From NCBI GenBank assembly GCA_900618795.1, contig UYJD01000014.1, positions 502,245-566,244 on the forward strand: a DNA stretch of 64,000 bases. Direction: 5' to 3'. This document shows positions 52,501-62,901 of this stretch, piece after piece; within the stretch, counting starts at the first letter, position 1, and every line of letters begins with the position of its first letter. A program made the position numbers and the translations under genes. Below the pieces are notes generated by a model, which was not told where the DNA came from, ran no database searches, and was given only the letters and a program-made list of their open reading frames with translations. This DNA comes from Cyanodermella asteris. Its lineage: Eukaryota > Ascomycota > Lecanoromycetes > Ostropales > Stictidaceae.

Positions 52501-54884
52501 ACCTCAGCTTTAAGGGCATCTGCCTGCCGGTACTGCATGTCAATGACCGCCCCTTGTTCCTCAATCTGCTTCTGAAGCTTGGCGACGAGGCCATTAGCCC
52601 CTAATTCAACCTGCGCTTTCATTTCATCGCGCTCCGCAAGAGCCGATTCGGCGATCTGTCGGGCGTCGGTAGCATCATCGTATGCCTGTCGAGCTTCAGA
52701 GTCTGTGTGAAGGCGATCGAGCAAGTTTTGAACGGAAAAGTTCAGACTCTGTTTTAGGTCCAAGTCGGGAAGCCTTCTATCCATCGCAACATAGCTCAAC
52801 ATGGCGTCCACAAGCTGAAACATCCGCAGTCGATCTTCGCCTTCATTATCTCGAATCAAGAGCATATGTTGCAGAGCGGACATGAAGTAGTCTTGCGTCC
52901 GACTGCCCTCAACTCTGCTCATAATGGCCTTAACAATTTGTTCCGGGTCGTGCATGTCCTGGGGTTCGTCATCGGCACTATCACGCTGACTTCCACCCTC
53001 CTTTTCCAGAAGATCTTCGTAATCGATTGCTTCGTGTTCTCGGTAGCGTTCGATCTGCTTGTCAATGGGATCGTATTGGAAGCTTTCCATCTTTGTCAAA
53101 AGACGCTTGATACCGCACGACCCTAGTTGTGCTCTGATATGGCATCGTAGCTGCAAATCGCGCTCCGGGGCGTCTATCATTTCGTTGACCAGGAACATTG
53201 TTGACAGGGCGTACTCCATGAGGAGGTTCTCCATACCAACACCACCCGACCTGACTTCCTCAGACGCACCAACCATACTGCCCATCTTACCCCTTCCATC
53301 AACCGTCACCTCGACGATGCGCATCCATGCATCGAAGCGGCCGGTCTCGTTGTGAGAGCTCTTGAGATGGTCCAGCGCTTGTAAGACCTTCAAATGACCA
53401 GCACCGTCCGACCAATGACACAAGAAAGTAAGAACGTCGCTGGTCCATTTTCGTGTCGTTAGACGAGACGACGTGAGCGATGTGGCTAGCGCTACTATGA
53501 TCTGCTGGTGTTGCAGGGCATCGTCGGCACCGTAGCGGTTGTTCATGAGCGCCTTCATACATTTAATTATGTCGAACTCACGATCCAGTTCCTTGTCGCT
53601 CGTTAAGCCCTGAGCTGGCATCGGACCTTGGGCCTGCTTTCTGTTGATCTTGGACAGAACATTGCAGAGAGCGACGGAGCCTTGAGCTTCAACAAAAGCT
53701 TTGACCCAGTTAATAGGCTGCGTTCGCAAGCTTACACCGAGACTCTGTAGCTGCTTGGGTGTTATGCTGTCGTCTAGTATCTTTCGCACGTACCACTCAG
53801 GGCTGCCTTCCTCTTCTGACTTGCTGAGGACGTCAAAGTTGGAGTGCTCGCCAGTCAGCGTGGTGCGTGCTTGCTGGCGCCGCTTTTGCTCGCCTTGCCA
53901 TTCGGTGAGCCGATCCTGATACAGCAATGTCCACTTCTTTTCCGAGGGGTACGCAAGCATTTGGCGGCGCGCCTGATCGGGGAGGTTCTGCCAGCCACGT
54001 TTCATCATGAGCGCCTTGAACTCGTCGTCTATAATGGAATCATCTGCAGGTCGCTGTAAGTCAAAGCCCTCCGGAGCGAAACCTGTACCGGCATTGAAAT
54101 GGCTGCTCGCGTGGGCTCCAAGATGTGATACTGTAGACTGTCGCGACGCTGAGTGAGACGAAGCCGGCCGGTTGTCGCGATGGAAATGGGACGGAATTGC
54201 AGTCTTGGAAGGATTATCGGAGGAGAATACGCTCGACCGGCCAGTTTGTGATGAATGCGTGCTCGCCTGGTCGAAGGAGTTCCGCTTAACGGAATGGGTG
54301 TCGGTGGTCGAGTAAGATGGTGTCCCGGGATATGCCTGATACTGGGGTGCTGCAACCTGAGCAGTGCGCATTGAAGACAGCGAACTCGAGTTATGCGGAG
54401 GGGGCCTCGGTCCATTTAGCGGCGGTGATGAAGCGGGAACTTTTTTGGGATCCCAGACAGGGTATTGATGAAAGTCTATGCCCTGGTTCAAATGATGCGG
54501 CTGTAGAGTGCCCGGCTGCGATCGGGACTGCTGTTCCTGCTTCGGCAAGTAGTCGACCGAGACTGGTGCTCGTGAGTTCTGGGCGGCTTCGTATGGGATC
54601 GATGTTATCACTCCCGCAGCCATGTTGAGGCCTTGAACACCGGGGCTCATGGGCGAGTCCATCCCCCGATCCATGTCGACGGAATTTATCGACTCCCGCT
54701 TCTGATGTCCGGAGTGGCCGGAATAGCCCGATCGTATCGACGGCGCCGTAGACGCCCCGCTGGTGGGAGCGAACAGGCTGCCATCCTGAATTGAAGGTGT
54801 TTCTGCGGGCTTCTCCTTACGACGTCCGAAGAAGGAACGGGCACCGGAAGACTGTCGGGACTTTGAATCGTCTTTTGATGGCAT
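49536..54884 (-). CDS. SEPA: Diaphanous-related formin (SepA/Bni1 type)
   Basis: 1782 residues in a single frame from the ATG at 54884 (MPSKDDSKSRQSSGARSFFG). Domain order: disordered N-terminus; Rho-GTPase-binding/FH3 region from about 275 (SIIDDEFKALMMKRGWQNLP) to about 700; coiled coil 740-900; a Pro-rich FH1 at about 1020-1135 with several polyproline runs; FH2 from about 1160 (FIRPKKKLKALHWEKVDTP) to about 1570; and a C-terminal autoregulatory DAD (MDSLLDKLRAA followed by basic RERRRRARLK). FH2 nucleates and processively elongates actin filaments, fed by profilin at FH1. Rho/Cdc42 binding releases DAD inhibition. In Aspergillus, SepA is needed for septation and tip growth; the same role here is inferred. 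No introns are needed. Confidence 0.95.
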   Translation of the reverse strand: MPSKDDSKSRQSSGARSFFGRRKEKPAETPSIQDGSLFAPTSGASTAPSIRSGYSGHSGHQKRESINSVDMDRGMDSPMSPGVQGLNMAAGVITSIPYEAAQNSRAPVSVDYLPKQEQQSRSQPGTLQPHHLNQGIDFHQYPVWDPKKVPASSPPLNGPRPPPHNSSSLSSMRTAQVAAPQYQAYPGTPSYSTTDTHSVKRNSFDQASTHSSQTGRSSVFSSDNPSKTAIPSHFHRDNRPASSHSASRQSTVSHLGAHASSHFNAGTGFAPEGFDLQRPADDSIIDDEFKALMMKRGWQNLPDQARRQMLAYPSEKKWTLLYQDRLTEWQGEQKRRQQARTTLTGEHSNFDVLSKSEEEGSPEWYVRKILDDSITPKQLQSLGVSLRTQPINWVKAFVEAQGSVALCNVLSKINRKQAQGPMPAQGLTSDKELDREFDIIKCMKALMNNRYGADDALQHQQIIVALATSLTSSRLTTRKWTSDVLTFLCHWSDGAGHLKVLQALDHLKSSHNETGRFDAWMRIVEVTVDGRGKMGSMVGASEEVRSGGVGMENLLMEYALSTMFLVNEMIDAPERDLQLRCHIRAQLGSCGIKRLLTKMESFQYDPIDKQIERYREHEAIDYEDLLEKEGGSQRDSADDEPQDMHDPEQIVKAIMSRVEGSRTQDYFMSALQHMLLIRDNEGEDRLRMFQLVDAMLSYVAMDRRLPDLDLKQSLNFSVQNLLDRLHTDSEARQAYDDATDARQIAESALAERDEMKAQVELGANGLVAKLQKQIEEQGAVIDMQYRQADALKAEVVEVQRIRAQENQRQELETRELYLMLRDAQDVAAAAAKKSGTEQVAGEQKGILDREKLMERLEIQLERSKTQAKLEGKVWQQVAPSEKLRELREEMDGGEEEAAADMSVPRELRQEFANSMVGSTVRRKPVGDKRETTLADITIPEDEEATIYEKPKMVELSRPKLDPKQQNAFLSELRSKAQKVEASDVEEDEGVTTGPSHTSLESESPKTPVDDAVESSAAQPIPGTSVDTPVEASTGGDASAPPPLPMPGTFATPPPPPPPPPIPGQLVAGVPPPPPPPPPMPGMGMMPPPPPPGMLINGKAVAIPDAPPAPGMMLGYYDPDVLAAGLAPPPPPLPPGAPPMPGQMSGGWLPRHEPAGLTGVVSMPFIRPKKKLKALHWEKVDTPQVTVWAAHTPTTADKEAKYLELHRKGVLDEVEKLFLAKEAKIIGAKRDIKDDKKQIISSDLRKKYHIALAKFSQISIGNVIRMIIHCDHEVLNNEVVMDFLQHDDLCIIPDNTSKLMAPYSKDWTGPDAMNSKSEQDPEELTREDQIYLHTAYELHHYWKARMRALALTKSYEREYDEISKSLREVVNVSESLRDSVSLMNVLGLILDIGNYMNDANKQASGFKLSSLSRLAMVKDERNESTFADMVERIVRTQYPEWEGFVDEINGVIIAQKLNVEQLSLNAKKYIDSIKYTQQSLDNGNLSDPKKFHPQDRVAQVVTRCMKDARRKAEQMQLYLEEMIRTYNDIMTFYGEDHTDENARRDFFNKLAVFVTEWKKSKEKNLQLEDQRRRNEASMARKRAGNRLNAATGGEGSDAPSSPAGTGAMDSLLDKLRAAAPQTKDQRERRRRARLKNKHDIRVASGQKVPELSDPNDDTEGATSPGLSESSLLSPPPVAPAEKEPVSEGEDIADRAASLLQGLRGDGDGEGDSTLRVRRRRENNEEERARRRARRRTGQGNSVDQADGAANANSGSGEHSLPVIKEPEQEEDGTKERPVEIEDD

Positions 54885-55948
54885 CTTTGGAAAGTTGTCC
54901 GTTTCCTGCTGGCCGCTGGTGCGGGCTCAACAACACTCAACCCCTTTCCGTCTGGCGACAGGCGGGCGGTTTTGCTTGTAGTTGTAGGTCCTCCTCTTCA
55001 GCCTCTGCAGGCACTCATCTCCCATCAAGTCATCCGCGTGGTTATATCGGGTTCGGTTATCGTCGATTTTGCGGACAGGGGCCAGAGAAGGCGGAGGAAT
55101 AGCGCAGCAAGGGTACGTATTTGCGCGCGGAGGAGAGCTGTTGACGCGCTAGACGGGCGAAAGAGGAGCGGTCGTGATGGGGCCCGGGCGAAAGCGTGTG
55201 GGAGCTCGGTCCGACTGGCGCTGCCGCTGATGACGGGCTTGAGAAAGGCAGCCGAGGGCGTGTGCTGAGTGTTGCGCAATGGTGAAGGTTGAGATGAGCG
55301 TTCAGTTGTTTCGCTGATTTGATGGTCGCAAGCGGCCGAAGCGCCAAGCGTGCTTGCAATACACACTTGGACAACCGAAGACTGAAGACAGCAAGTCGCT
55401 TCCCGCCGATCTTCCAAATTGCACAATTAAGGAAATGGACCCTGGCCGTGACACTCTACGCAAAGCGACCAGCCTGACCAGGGGGGCGCCAGAAGCTTCC
55501 CCGCCGCCATTGTCATCTGTCTAGCCTTATCGAGCTGCCCCTGGAGATACTCCAGTCCTCGCGACAACTGGAGCCTCTTTGTCAAGCTGTCAGCTTTCCA
55601 GAATACTGGTACCCAGGCTCGTCGCAGCGGCTTGACCTTGACCGAGGAGCCGCATCACCGTGGCGTCGACTGCTTTGCCTCAGCTGTACCGAACATTACC
55701 TGCCTGACAACCTGAGACGCTTCGTCCCGTTTATACCGGCCTCCACAGCGTCAGCCTACAAGCATGAATCCAGCCTGACGGTTGGCTCTATTCTGACCTC
55801 ACCCGATTCTCTCCACCCTCTGAACTCCAACCTCGGCACACACGTGTACATTCTACGAGACTTTTATCTGTCTATACGCTCTACGTAGCCCGGCCGTAGG
55901 GCAGCTGTTCAGCCTAGTATCGCTTCGACGGGAGATCGCGCCTACGAC
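54885..55948. other. Intergenic, about 1.06 kb
   Basis: Divergent promoter region of the formin gene and the small membrane protein. GC-rich with short open frames on both strands, no recognisable content. Confidence 0.4.
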
Positions 55949-56456
55949 ATGTCGGTAATTGAGGTGTGTATGCTCCGATAGGCGTCATTTGCATCCGGAA
56001 TGTGTTGCTAACATTGTCCAGCTTGTTTTTCCTCCCATCATCGCTCTTCTCCTCTTCTTCTTCCTCTCCTACGTCTGCCTGCCTCTGTACAGACAACGGC
56101 AGCGTTATGCGCAGTACATGCCGATAAGCCTCCCAACGAACCTGCAACCACACTCCCTGCGAGAATGGGTTCTCGACAGATTGTCGGCGTATGCTGATCC
56201 GCTATCTTCGCGTTTCCATCGAAGGACTTTCAGTGGGCTGTCGGATGAGGAAATGGACCCCGTGGAGGGATTGGAAGAGCTACATGAGCACCGGCAGGAT
56301 AGGCACAATACAGATGGTGATGGTGATGGTGAGAGGGGCCGGATGGCAACACGAGAGGCCTCGAGAGATGATCAAAGAAGGTTGAGTCGGGACTTGGAAG
56401 CTGGATTTCGTGATGACAGCGACGAAGAGGACGACGATGAGCGGGTGCGGAGATGA
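55949..56456 (+). CDS. Small single-pass membrane protein with acidic tail
   Basis: Exon 1 55949-55963 encodes only MSVIE; the 58-nt intron 55964-56021 (GTGTGT..GTCCAG, with TGCTAAC) joins to exon 2 56022-56456. Total 149 residues. The join gives MSVIELVFPPIIALLLFFFL, a strong transmembrane helix right at the N-terminus, followed by basic residues (YRQRQRYAQYMP), which orients the rest to the cytosol. The tail is acidic and Arg-rich (DEEDDDERVRR) and may be disordered. I do not recognise the family. The short first exon is inferred from the clean splice signals and hydrophobic continuation. Confidence 0.7.
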
Positions 56457-58032
56457 TCGCTTATTTGAGCTTCGGTCTCGGGGTTATTCGATCTCGTAGC
56501 ACGACATGCCATTGACGCGAATTCGAAAAAACCCGGACGCCCCACAGATTGATGACTTACTGCGTCGAGTGCCAGAGTATCCTTCGTTCCCTATGGTGAC
56601 CACGTCGGGGAGAACGTCGCTACTCTACAGCTTGTGTGGGCCCAGAGTACGGAACATGATAAGTGCAACAGTGACAATGGACACCCACGATTCAACAACT
56701 GAGTGAAGGCATCGTTCAGCAGCGTGGTCTGGTCGATCCAAGACAAACAACCATTTCGGCCACTTGTCGAACGGGACTCTTTGCGAAAACACTGCGAGGC
56801 AAACACTGCTGGACGCATGCGTGGCCCCTGGTAACAAGCACAGTCGAGCTCCCAGACACCGCTGTACTAGATCTTGCTTGAAGCACGCATAGTCGCACGC
56901 TTGTACGGTGCGCCGGGGTTGAGCACGCCTCACAGTTCGAGCCGTTCCACTGGCCGCTTCCCAATTGAACCGTCCTAGTATTACATCAACATGATCACAG
57001 TGGGTACCGGATCCGGCGAACGAAAGCTCTATGTACCTGCAGGGTTCAGAGCTCACGGTAATGGACATCTGCCGATGTATTTACAACGCACGCGACAATT
57101 GCTGCAACCTGCAAAGGAAATGAAAGGCGTGTGCAAGTTCCGATGCCATGCAGCTCCCGTGTAGCAACGTGTGTTGACCTTGTGTGACCTGCGACAGCTG
57201 AGGATATCGTAGAGGAAAGTGTATTGGACTCGAACAGTGGCTTGGAGTTTAGGCTTCAATGGCTTCATCATGACGAGCTTACTTGAGGCTTTACTTCGAC
57301 CAGGCTTGAAAGACTACGTAGGTAACCAAGTGCGTGAGCGTGACGTTTCTATTCAGCTTGGCGATGCGTATGCGCACTAATCATCTGACGTTTTCGTTTT
57401 CGTTTTCGTCATTGACATTCTTGAGTGCTGTCTTGCCTTTAGATCGTCGGGTTCTCATTTCGCGAGAATTTATTCACCGCACAAACTCTTCCAGATGCGC
57501 GGTCACGGACATCGATGTTTGACGGAAAGATGGCATAGACTTTGGTTGATTTCAATGTTACGCATTTACCCAAGGGAGCCTATGCAAAAGCATTGGATGT
57601 CTGTAAAGTAGTCTATCCAGAGTTCTACATTTGATTGGCACTGGAGCTTGGCTCACGGGGTTAAAGCTGATCTTATCTAATGCGAGGAGCCACTAGCTGA
57701 TCCAGGTACACCCGCTTCTGCTTTTCTTATACAATTGCGCGTCACGCCTCCTTGCTCGTACTTGCTAGGTAGTGGCTACGCGCGAGATACACATCATTGA
57801 GATCAATCGTTTATTGTACTGTTTCGCGTGTGCTTCTTATACACAGGGGTATCGTAAAGGGCTCATCGTGTCGTTGAACATGGTCCTCCACACCGCTCCC
57901 TCGGCCGTCCCGAGTTCTCCCGCCTCCACCTTTGTGTGTACAAACAGTCTTGTGCCGGTTGCAATTAGCCACCAATACCGTCATTTCCTCGTTATTATCC
58001 ACCGGCAGGCTGCAACCAAATGCCCGTTTTGC
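56457..58032. other. Intergenic, about 1.58 kb
   Basis: Convergent 3' regions of two genes. It holds a (CGTTTT)n microsatellite at 57389-57408. The 56.6-57.1 kb minus frames show no domain. No gene is seen. Confidence 0.4.
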
Positions 58033-59004
58033 TTACAAGACTGCAAGAGCGGCCAGAGCGATGGCACCGGCAGCCATGGGGGCAGCAGTGGCGCGCATGG
58101 CTGGGTTGCCGGCGACCGTGGAGCTCGCACGGGAACCAGCTGACGAAGCAGCGTTACTCGCGGACGCACCGGCGCCAGTGGCAGCCGACGAAGCAGCAGA
58201 TCCGGCAGACTCGGCAACAGACGAAGCAGAGGCAGCGAGGCTCGAGGCGCTGGCGGCAACGTCCGAGGTCAGCGCGGCGATGCTAGTGGTGATGACAGAG
58301 CCGGCAGAGTTGGTGTAAGTCAGGAGGCCTCCGGCACCGACAATGCCAGCTCCTCCAGCACCAACAGTGGTGGTAGCAGGGCTGCCATCCGAGTTGGTGT
58401 ATGTGATGGTGCTAGCAGTTCCATTACCGTTGGAAGTTCCGTTACCAGCAGCACCGGCGGCAGCAGTAGATGCGGCCGATGAGGCGGCCGATGCGCTCGC
58501 GGCGATCGAGGAGCCAACGGCGGAGACAGCCTGGGAAGCGGACGACGCGGAGCCAGAGACGCCGCTGCAAATGTTGTTACCGAATGTCAGGACGGCCTCC
58601 TGGTCACCGGATGGGCAGCTCTCGACAGTGCAGTCGTGGACGCCGTTCTTGAAATCGGCGGCGTTGCACAGGCAGCTAATGTCGGTAGCGCCGCAGTTGA
58701 ACTGACCGGCCTTGGCCAACATCGAAGTAATGCAGTATTGCTGGGAAGCGTTAGTAAATGGTCTTCAGTCGTTGCTCCTGTCCAAGGCATTCAATTGAGC
58801 GACGTCGCCGGGTCCACGGTGTGCGTAGGATGCACACCGGCGGAATGGGAGACAAGGACATTGACCGAGAATCTCAATCGAATGCTGGACCTTGGGACCA
58901 AGTGTTCAAAGTTGACTTACACCACACTGGGGCAGGGAGCTAACGTCAGGCGACTGAGCAAGGACGACGGCAACCAGGGCCGAGACAGCAATGAAGCTCT
59001 TCAT
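58033..59004 (-). CDS. CFEM-domain GPI-anchored surface protein
   Basis: Exon 1 58921-59004 encodes a signal peptide and the first Cys (MKSFIAVSALVAVVLAQSPD, ..LPQCG). The 180-nt intron 58741-58920 (GTAAGT..TTCCCAG, TTACTAAC branch) joins to exon 2 58033-58740. Total 263 residues. The CFEM domain has all eight Cys: LPQC, YC, NC, then GATDISCLC with the heme-ligand Asp, DC, SC and IC. It is followed by a long Ser/Ala-rich stretch and Gly-rich segment, and ends in a GPI signal (AAPMAAGAIALAALAVL). Fungal CFEM proteins sit on the wall or membrane and bind heme iron or act as effectors; which one is unknown. Confidence 0.9.
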
Positions 59005-61981
59005 GGTGACGGTAAGTTTGATTGATTGTAGGATACCGGTGTAGGATTGCTGGTTGAAGAGGCTGGCAGCGACTCAGGTGTGTTGGAACGCGGGTGAGGT
59101 GAGGGGAGAAGGAAACAGAGTCGACGCTGGGGATGGCAGATATTTCAAGCCGTGGCAGGCTGGCAGCAGAGCGACGTAAGTTGGGGAAAGAGCGACTCAA
59201 ACAATCAAACTTGGCATCAGGTACCAGCGTCAGAGGCAGGCGCGCCCTTCATTTGCTCATGGCTGAGCCGGACCCCTGTCTCGCACTCCCAACTCCGCCT
59301 ATCAAACCTCTGTTCTTCACCTTTACTTTTCCTTTTTCCTTTCTGCGGCCGTGCTCGCAACAACCTCGCCTGACAACTCGCTACTTCACTTTGCTCTAAC
59401 CTTGCCGACCTTGCTTTGGTTGGTTATGCACCACGCTCCAACTTGGGCAGCAGCCATGCTTCCCACTCGATCGGGCGCTCGTCCTTCCCATCGGTGCTCG
59501 TTATGAGCTCAAGCTTTTTGCCTGACTACTACTAGACCTCCCGATTTACGCCTCCATCGAGCAATTATTGCCGGACATGTGGCCTCTGCTTGGCTTCGAC
59601 CTCGCTCGTCCCTGGCCCGGAAGCCCTCAGCTTGACTGATGTCTTCACCTATAGCCCATTCTACCATTCTCGACGCCTATGCCTGCTCACTGTGGAAGCC
59701 TTGCTGCTACGGTGCTCAGGGTCTGACTCTGGCCGTCGGAGAATCCGGCCTGTGATTTTTTCTGTGCCCCTTCAGCGCTCACGGCGTTCGGGAGCAGGGG
59801 ACATTTGGTACACTTTCATCGGATCGTTGCCGGGGAGGCTTGCAAGCTGCACGCAGTCTGTGGCCCTGTCTCGGGTCCAGCCACGGATCCAGAACAGCAA
59901 GACCAAGGCGTAATAGTACAGTACAGGCCGCCGAAGCTCGATTCGAGCAGGAAGTGATGTTGTGAGACCCGCTATCCGCCTATCACAGCACGCTCCAAAG
60001 CCGGTTTGTAAAGGAGCACTGACCCGACACCAGCCACTCACACCCCGACTTTCGAGCTGCAAACGCGCGATCATTGGCTAGGTTTCACTTGAATCAGCCC
60101 AGATCATGGCACGGCACATGTCGCCAAGCCGCATATGTGGAGCTTTTGCTGGACCCAGCTGCCAGTAACCCTGTATCAAAACTCTTACGTCGAGAGCTGT
60201 GGCGGTGCAAAGATCGCACTAAACAACACATCACCGCAAACCAGCACACGCTTGTTGCTCCCGTCTCCACCACGCGCTCCGCGCCGCACGACGATGTCAT
60301 CGTGCCTGGCCTCTCCACCTGCTGTTGACCGCCCCGACCAAGATTTGCTGCAAAATTGCTCCTTTCACGTTAAGGTCTCCATCATGTCGGAAGCAGTCTG
60401 TGCATTCATCTCGTCATTCGGAAAACGTGGTCGCCTGGAGAGGCACCGCAAGAAATCTCGCTGTCCCTGCCGCAGCGTTCTGTTTCACTACAATGGTCGT
60501 GCCACCATCGGGCGTGGTGATAAAGGTGCTCAGGGGTCTGGTCGAGACCGGAGCTCATGCTTGGTTTCCCGTCTGAGAAAACTCGCAGGCGTGCCCCGTA
60601 CCCGGCGTCCCCGGTCTGTGCCTGGCAGCGCTAAAGTTGGACTGCCGGAGGCATCTACTGGACTAACGGGGGGCTGGAACAACCAGGGGTTATGTGCTTT
60701 CAACACGGGGTCACACGGTTCGCACTTTCAGAATGTGACCACTCACCGCCACTAATATGTAGTCTCATTTCCCATGCATGTATTCAACGATTGCATGTCT
60801 TACTCCTAAACTTTGTGGTGAGACATTCTCGTTTCCTTGCGCAAGAGACATTGTACAGCATTGTAAAAGGACTCTGATATGCCATGGTAGGTCGCACCAA
60901 GATCGTACTCTGCAGGTTAGCTTTGCAAACAACTATACTAAAGTCGGAATGCTCGAAGCTTACTGATAGGCGCGTGGTTGAAATGTCGGCTGCAGCACTC
61001 GCACGAATTGCATGTAGCAACAACCACGTTGCACGCGCAAAAATTGACCGCTTTGCAGGCCGTTGCAAATCAGTGTCAATGCCCTGAGGCCACTGTCGTC
61101 ATTGTTGTTGCGGCACGATATATTCCCATGTAGGCGAACAAAATGTTGAACGAGTTGAACAGCGACGAATTTATCGTTATCAGGTCTGAGGACCTCTACG
61201 CTGTGCTCTACGGCGTAACTGGTCTGATGATCGGGTTTCAGCATGTAATTTTCTGCGATTCCTTGGACTGACCTCCTTGTCGACCTATCTTGAAACAGCT
61301 GAAGCTGTCCGCTTTCTCGACTCGTTTCAAGACTGGCCAAACGCCTGCCACCCGGTCAACCAAGTGTGTGCGCATTGACCCAGAGATGGACAGCATTGTC
61401 TCAGGATGGCGACGATTGTTTTGTCGAACTCACCCTCCGCAAGACCCGTGCAGGTCATCCAATGACGCACTGGCTAAAATGACAAAGAGAATGAGTGCTG
61501 AATCTTGGTGACACTGCTGCCTATGCGGACCCTACCACCAGATCACATGTTCTTGGCCAGCTGGTCCGTCGATGAGATGAGCCTGCGCTGCGGCACTCGT
61601 GCTCTTTGATCGCCGTTGTCAGCAACAATACAATACTGGTAAGCGATGTTGATTCCGTGGCTCCAAGGCTGGAATATGGAAGTTGTGGCATTGATGCCCA
61701 CCCAAGAATCTTTCCGAGCTATCGGCGATCATATTCAGAGGGAGTCTGACCATTGACTGTGTAGGAGTGTATTTCGTGCCCCCAAGAAGGGCTGAGCAAG
61801 TCCCACCATCGACCAATAGGGAGCTGATGCCCGAAATGGATCCAGAGCAAACTCAACAATTGCTTCAACTCAGATCTCCCAGGGCTATTTGGGGCATATT
61901 TCATTTCGAATGAGCAAGGATCCGTAAAACAGATATGTTCGTGGAGCTGCTGCCCGCAGTGAGATTGAGGTTAAGACTGTT
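59005..61981. other. Long intergenic interval, about 3.0 kb, no supported gene
   Basis: Promoter of the CFEM gene at the left and 3' end of the dehydrogenase gene at the right. The longest frame is plus 60135-60755 (206 codons), with no domain, no signal peptide and no usual codon bias. Some minus-strand segments near 61.6-61.9 kb look protein-like but are broken and not identifiable. Confidence 0.35.
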
Positions 61982-62901
61982 CTATCGTCCGAAGTTTACA
62001 TCAATCAACCCGTATACGTCAGTGACTGCACGACCTAGCCCGGCAACAGTGTGTCCTCGGCCAGATGGCCCAGGATCGTTGAAAGGTAATACTGAACGGA
62101 CCTTATCTGTGCCAACTTCCAGTATGGTTCCCCCCACGTTGTCTTCCTTCGTGATCAGCTCTATTATAGTCGCAACGACCGTGTCTATCGACACCCACTC
62201 ATCGACTCGTTCGTCTACCCACCTCAGTCTCGTCTCGGTCCAGATAGGGGTTTTGACCACTCCTGGCGCGACCGCATTGACGCGAATATTGCGCTGTGGC
62301 TCCAAGTCTGCTAGACTGCGGGTGAAGGCGGAAATAGCATGCTTACTTGTGCTATACAGCGGTGTTGGCAAGAGTGGGAGTTGCGCGGCTATCGACGAGA
62401 TGAGCACTACAGTGCCGTGGCCATGCTTTTGACGAATGAAGCTATCAATAGCCAGTTGTGTCGCGCGGATAGGATGTGTGATATTGACTTCCAGCGTTCT
62501 GAAGTGCGAGCTTTCGGCGGTGTCGACACCAGTATTGTAGTTCCAGAAACTGGAAGAATCCTGCGAGATATTTAGCATTCAACGTTCGTGCCCTGATGGC
62601 TGCTGATACGCACTGGCTCGAACAACCCAGCACCAGGGACGACAATATCCAGACATCCAAATTTCTGAATCGCGGCCTCGAATGCGCGCTGCAGCTGGAC
62701 CCAATTCGTTACGTCAGCCTGAAAGAACTCGACTTTCCCGTCTGCTGAGATATCGAAGCTGTCTTTGATGTTATCGTGCAAGGCGATGTCGACAGCAAGC
62801 ACGTTACAGCCTTCAGCCAGGAGTTGCTTGGTCAGTTGCAAGCATATACCGGAGCTCGCACCTGTCACAAGCGCTGTCTTGCCTCGCAGCTCTTGTGCCA
62901 T
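61982..62901 (-). CDS. Short-chain dehydrogenase/reductase (SDR family)
   Basis: Exon 1 62614-62901 and exon 2 61982-62560, 288 residues; intron 62561-62613 is 53 nt (GTGCGT..CTCGCAG, TGCTAAAT branch) and joins in phase 0 (FEP to DSSSFWNYNTG). The Rossmann start reads ALVTGASSGIC, where the third glycine of the usual TGxxxGxG is Cys. The usual NNAG is replaced by PGAG, which also occurs in some fungal SDRs. The catalytic part is VLISSIAAQ plus YSTSK, so the Ser, Tyr and Lys of the YxxxK active site are present. Further on are PGVVKTPIW and a C-terminal substrate region. Cofactor NAD(H) or NADP(H); substrate unknown. Confidence 0.87.

Noticed and set aside
60135-60755. 206-codon plus-strand frame
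   Set aside because: No signal, domain or splice context; composition like non-coding flanks. It could be real but I cannot support it.
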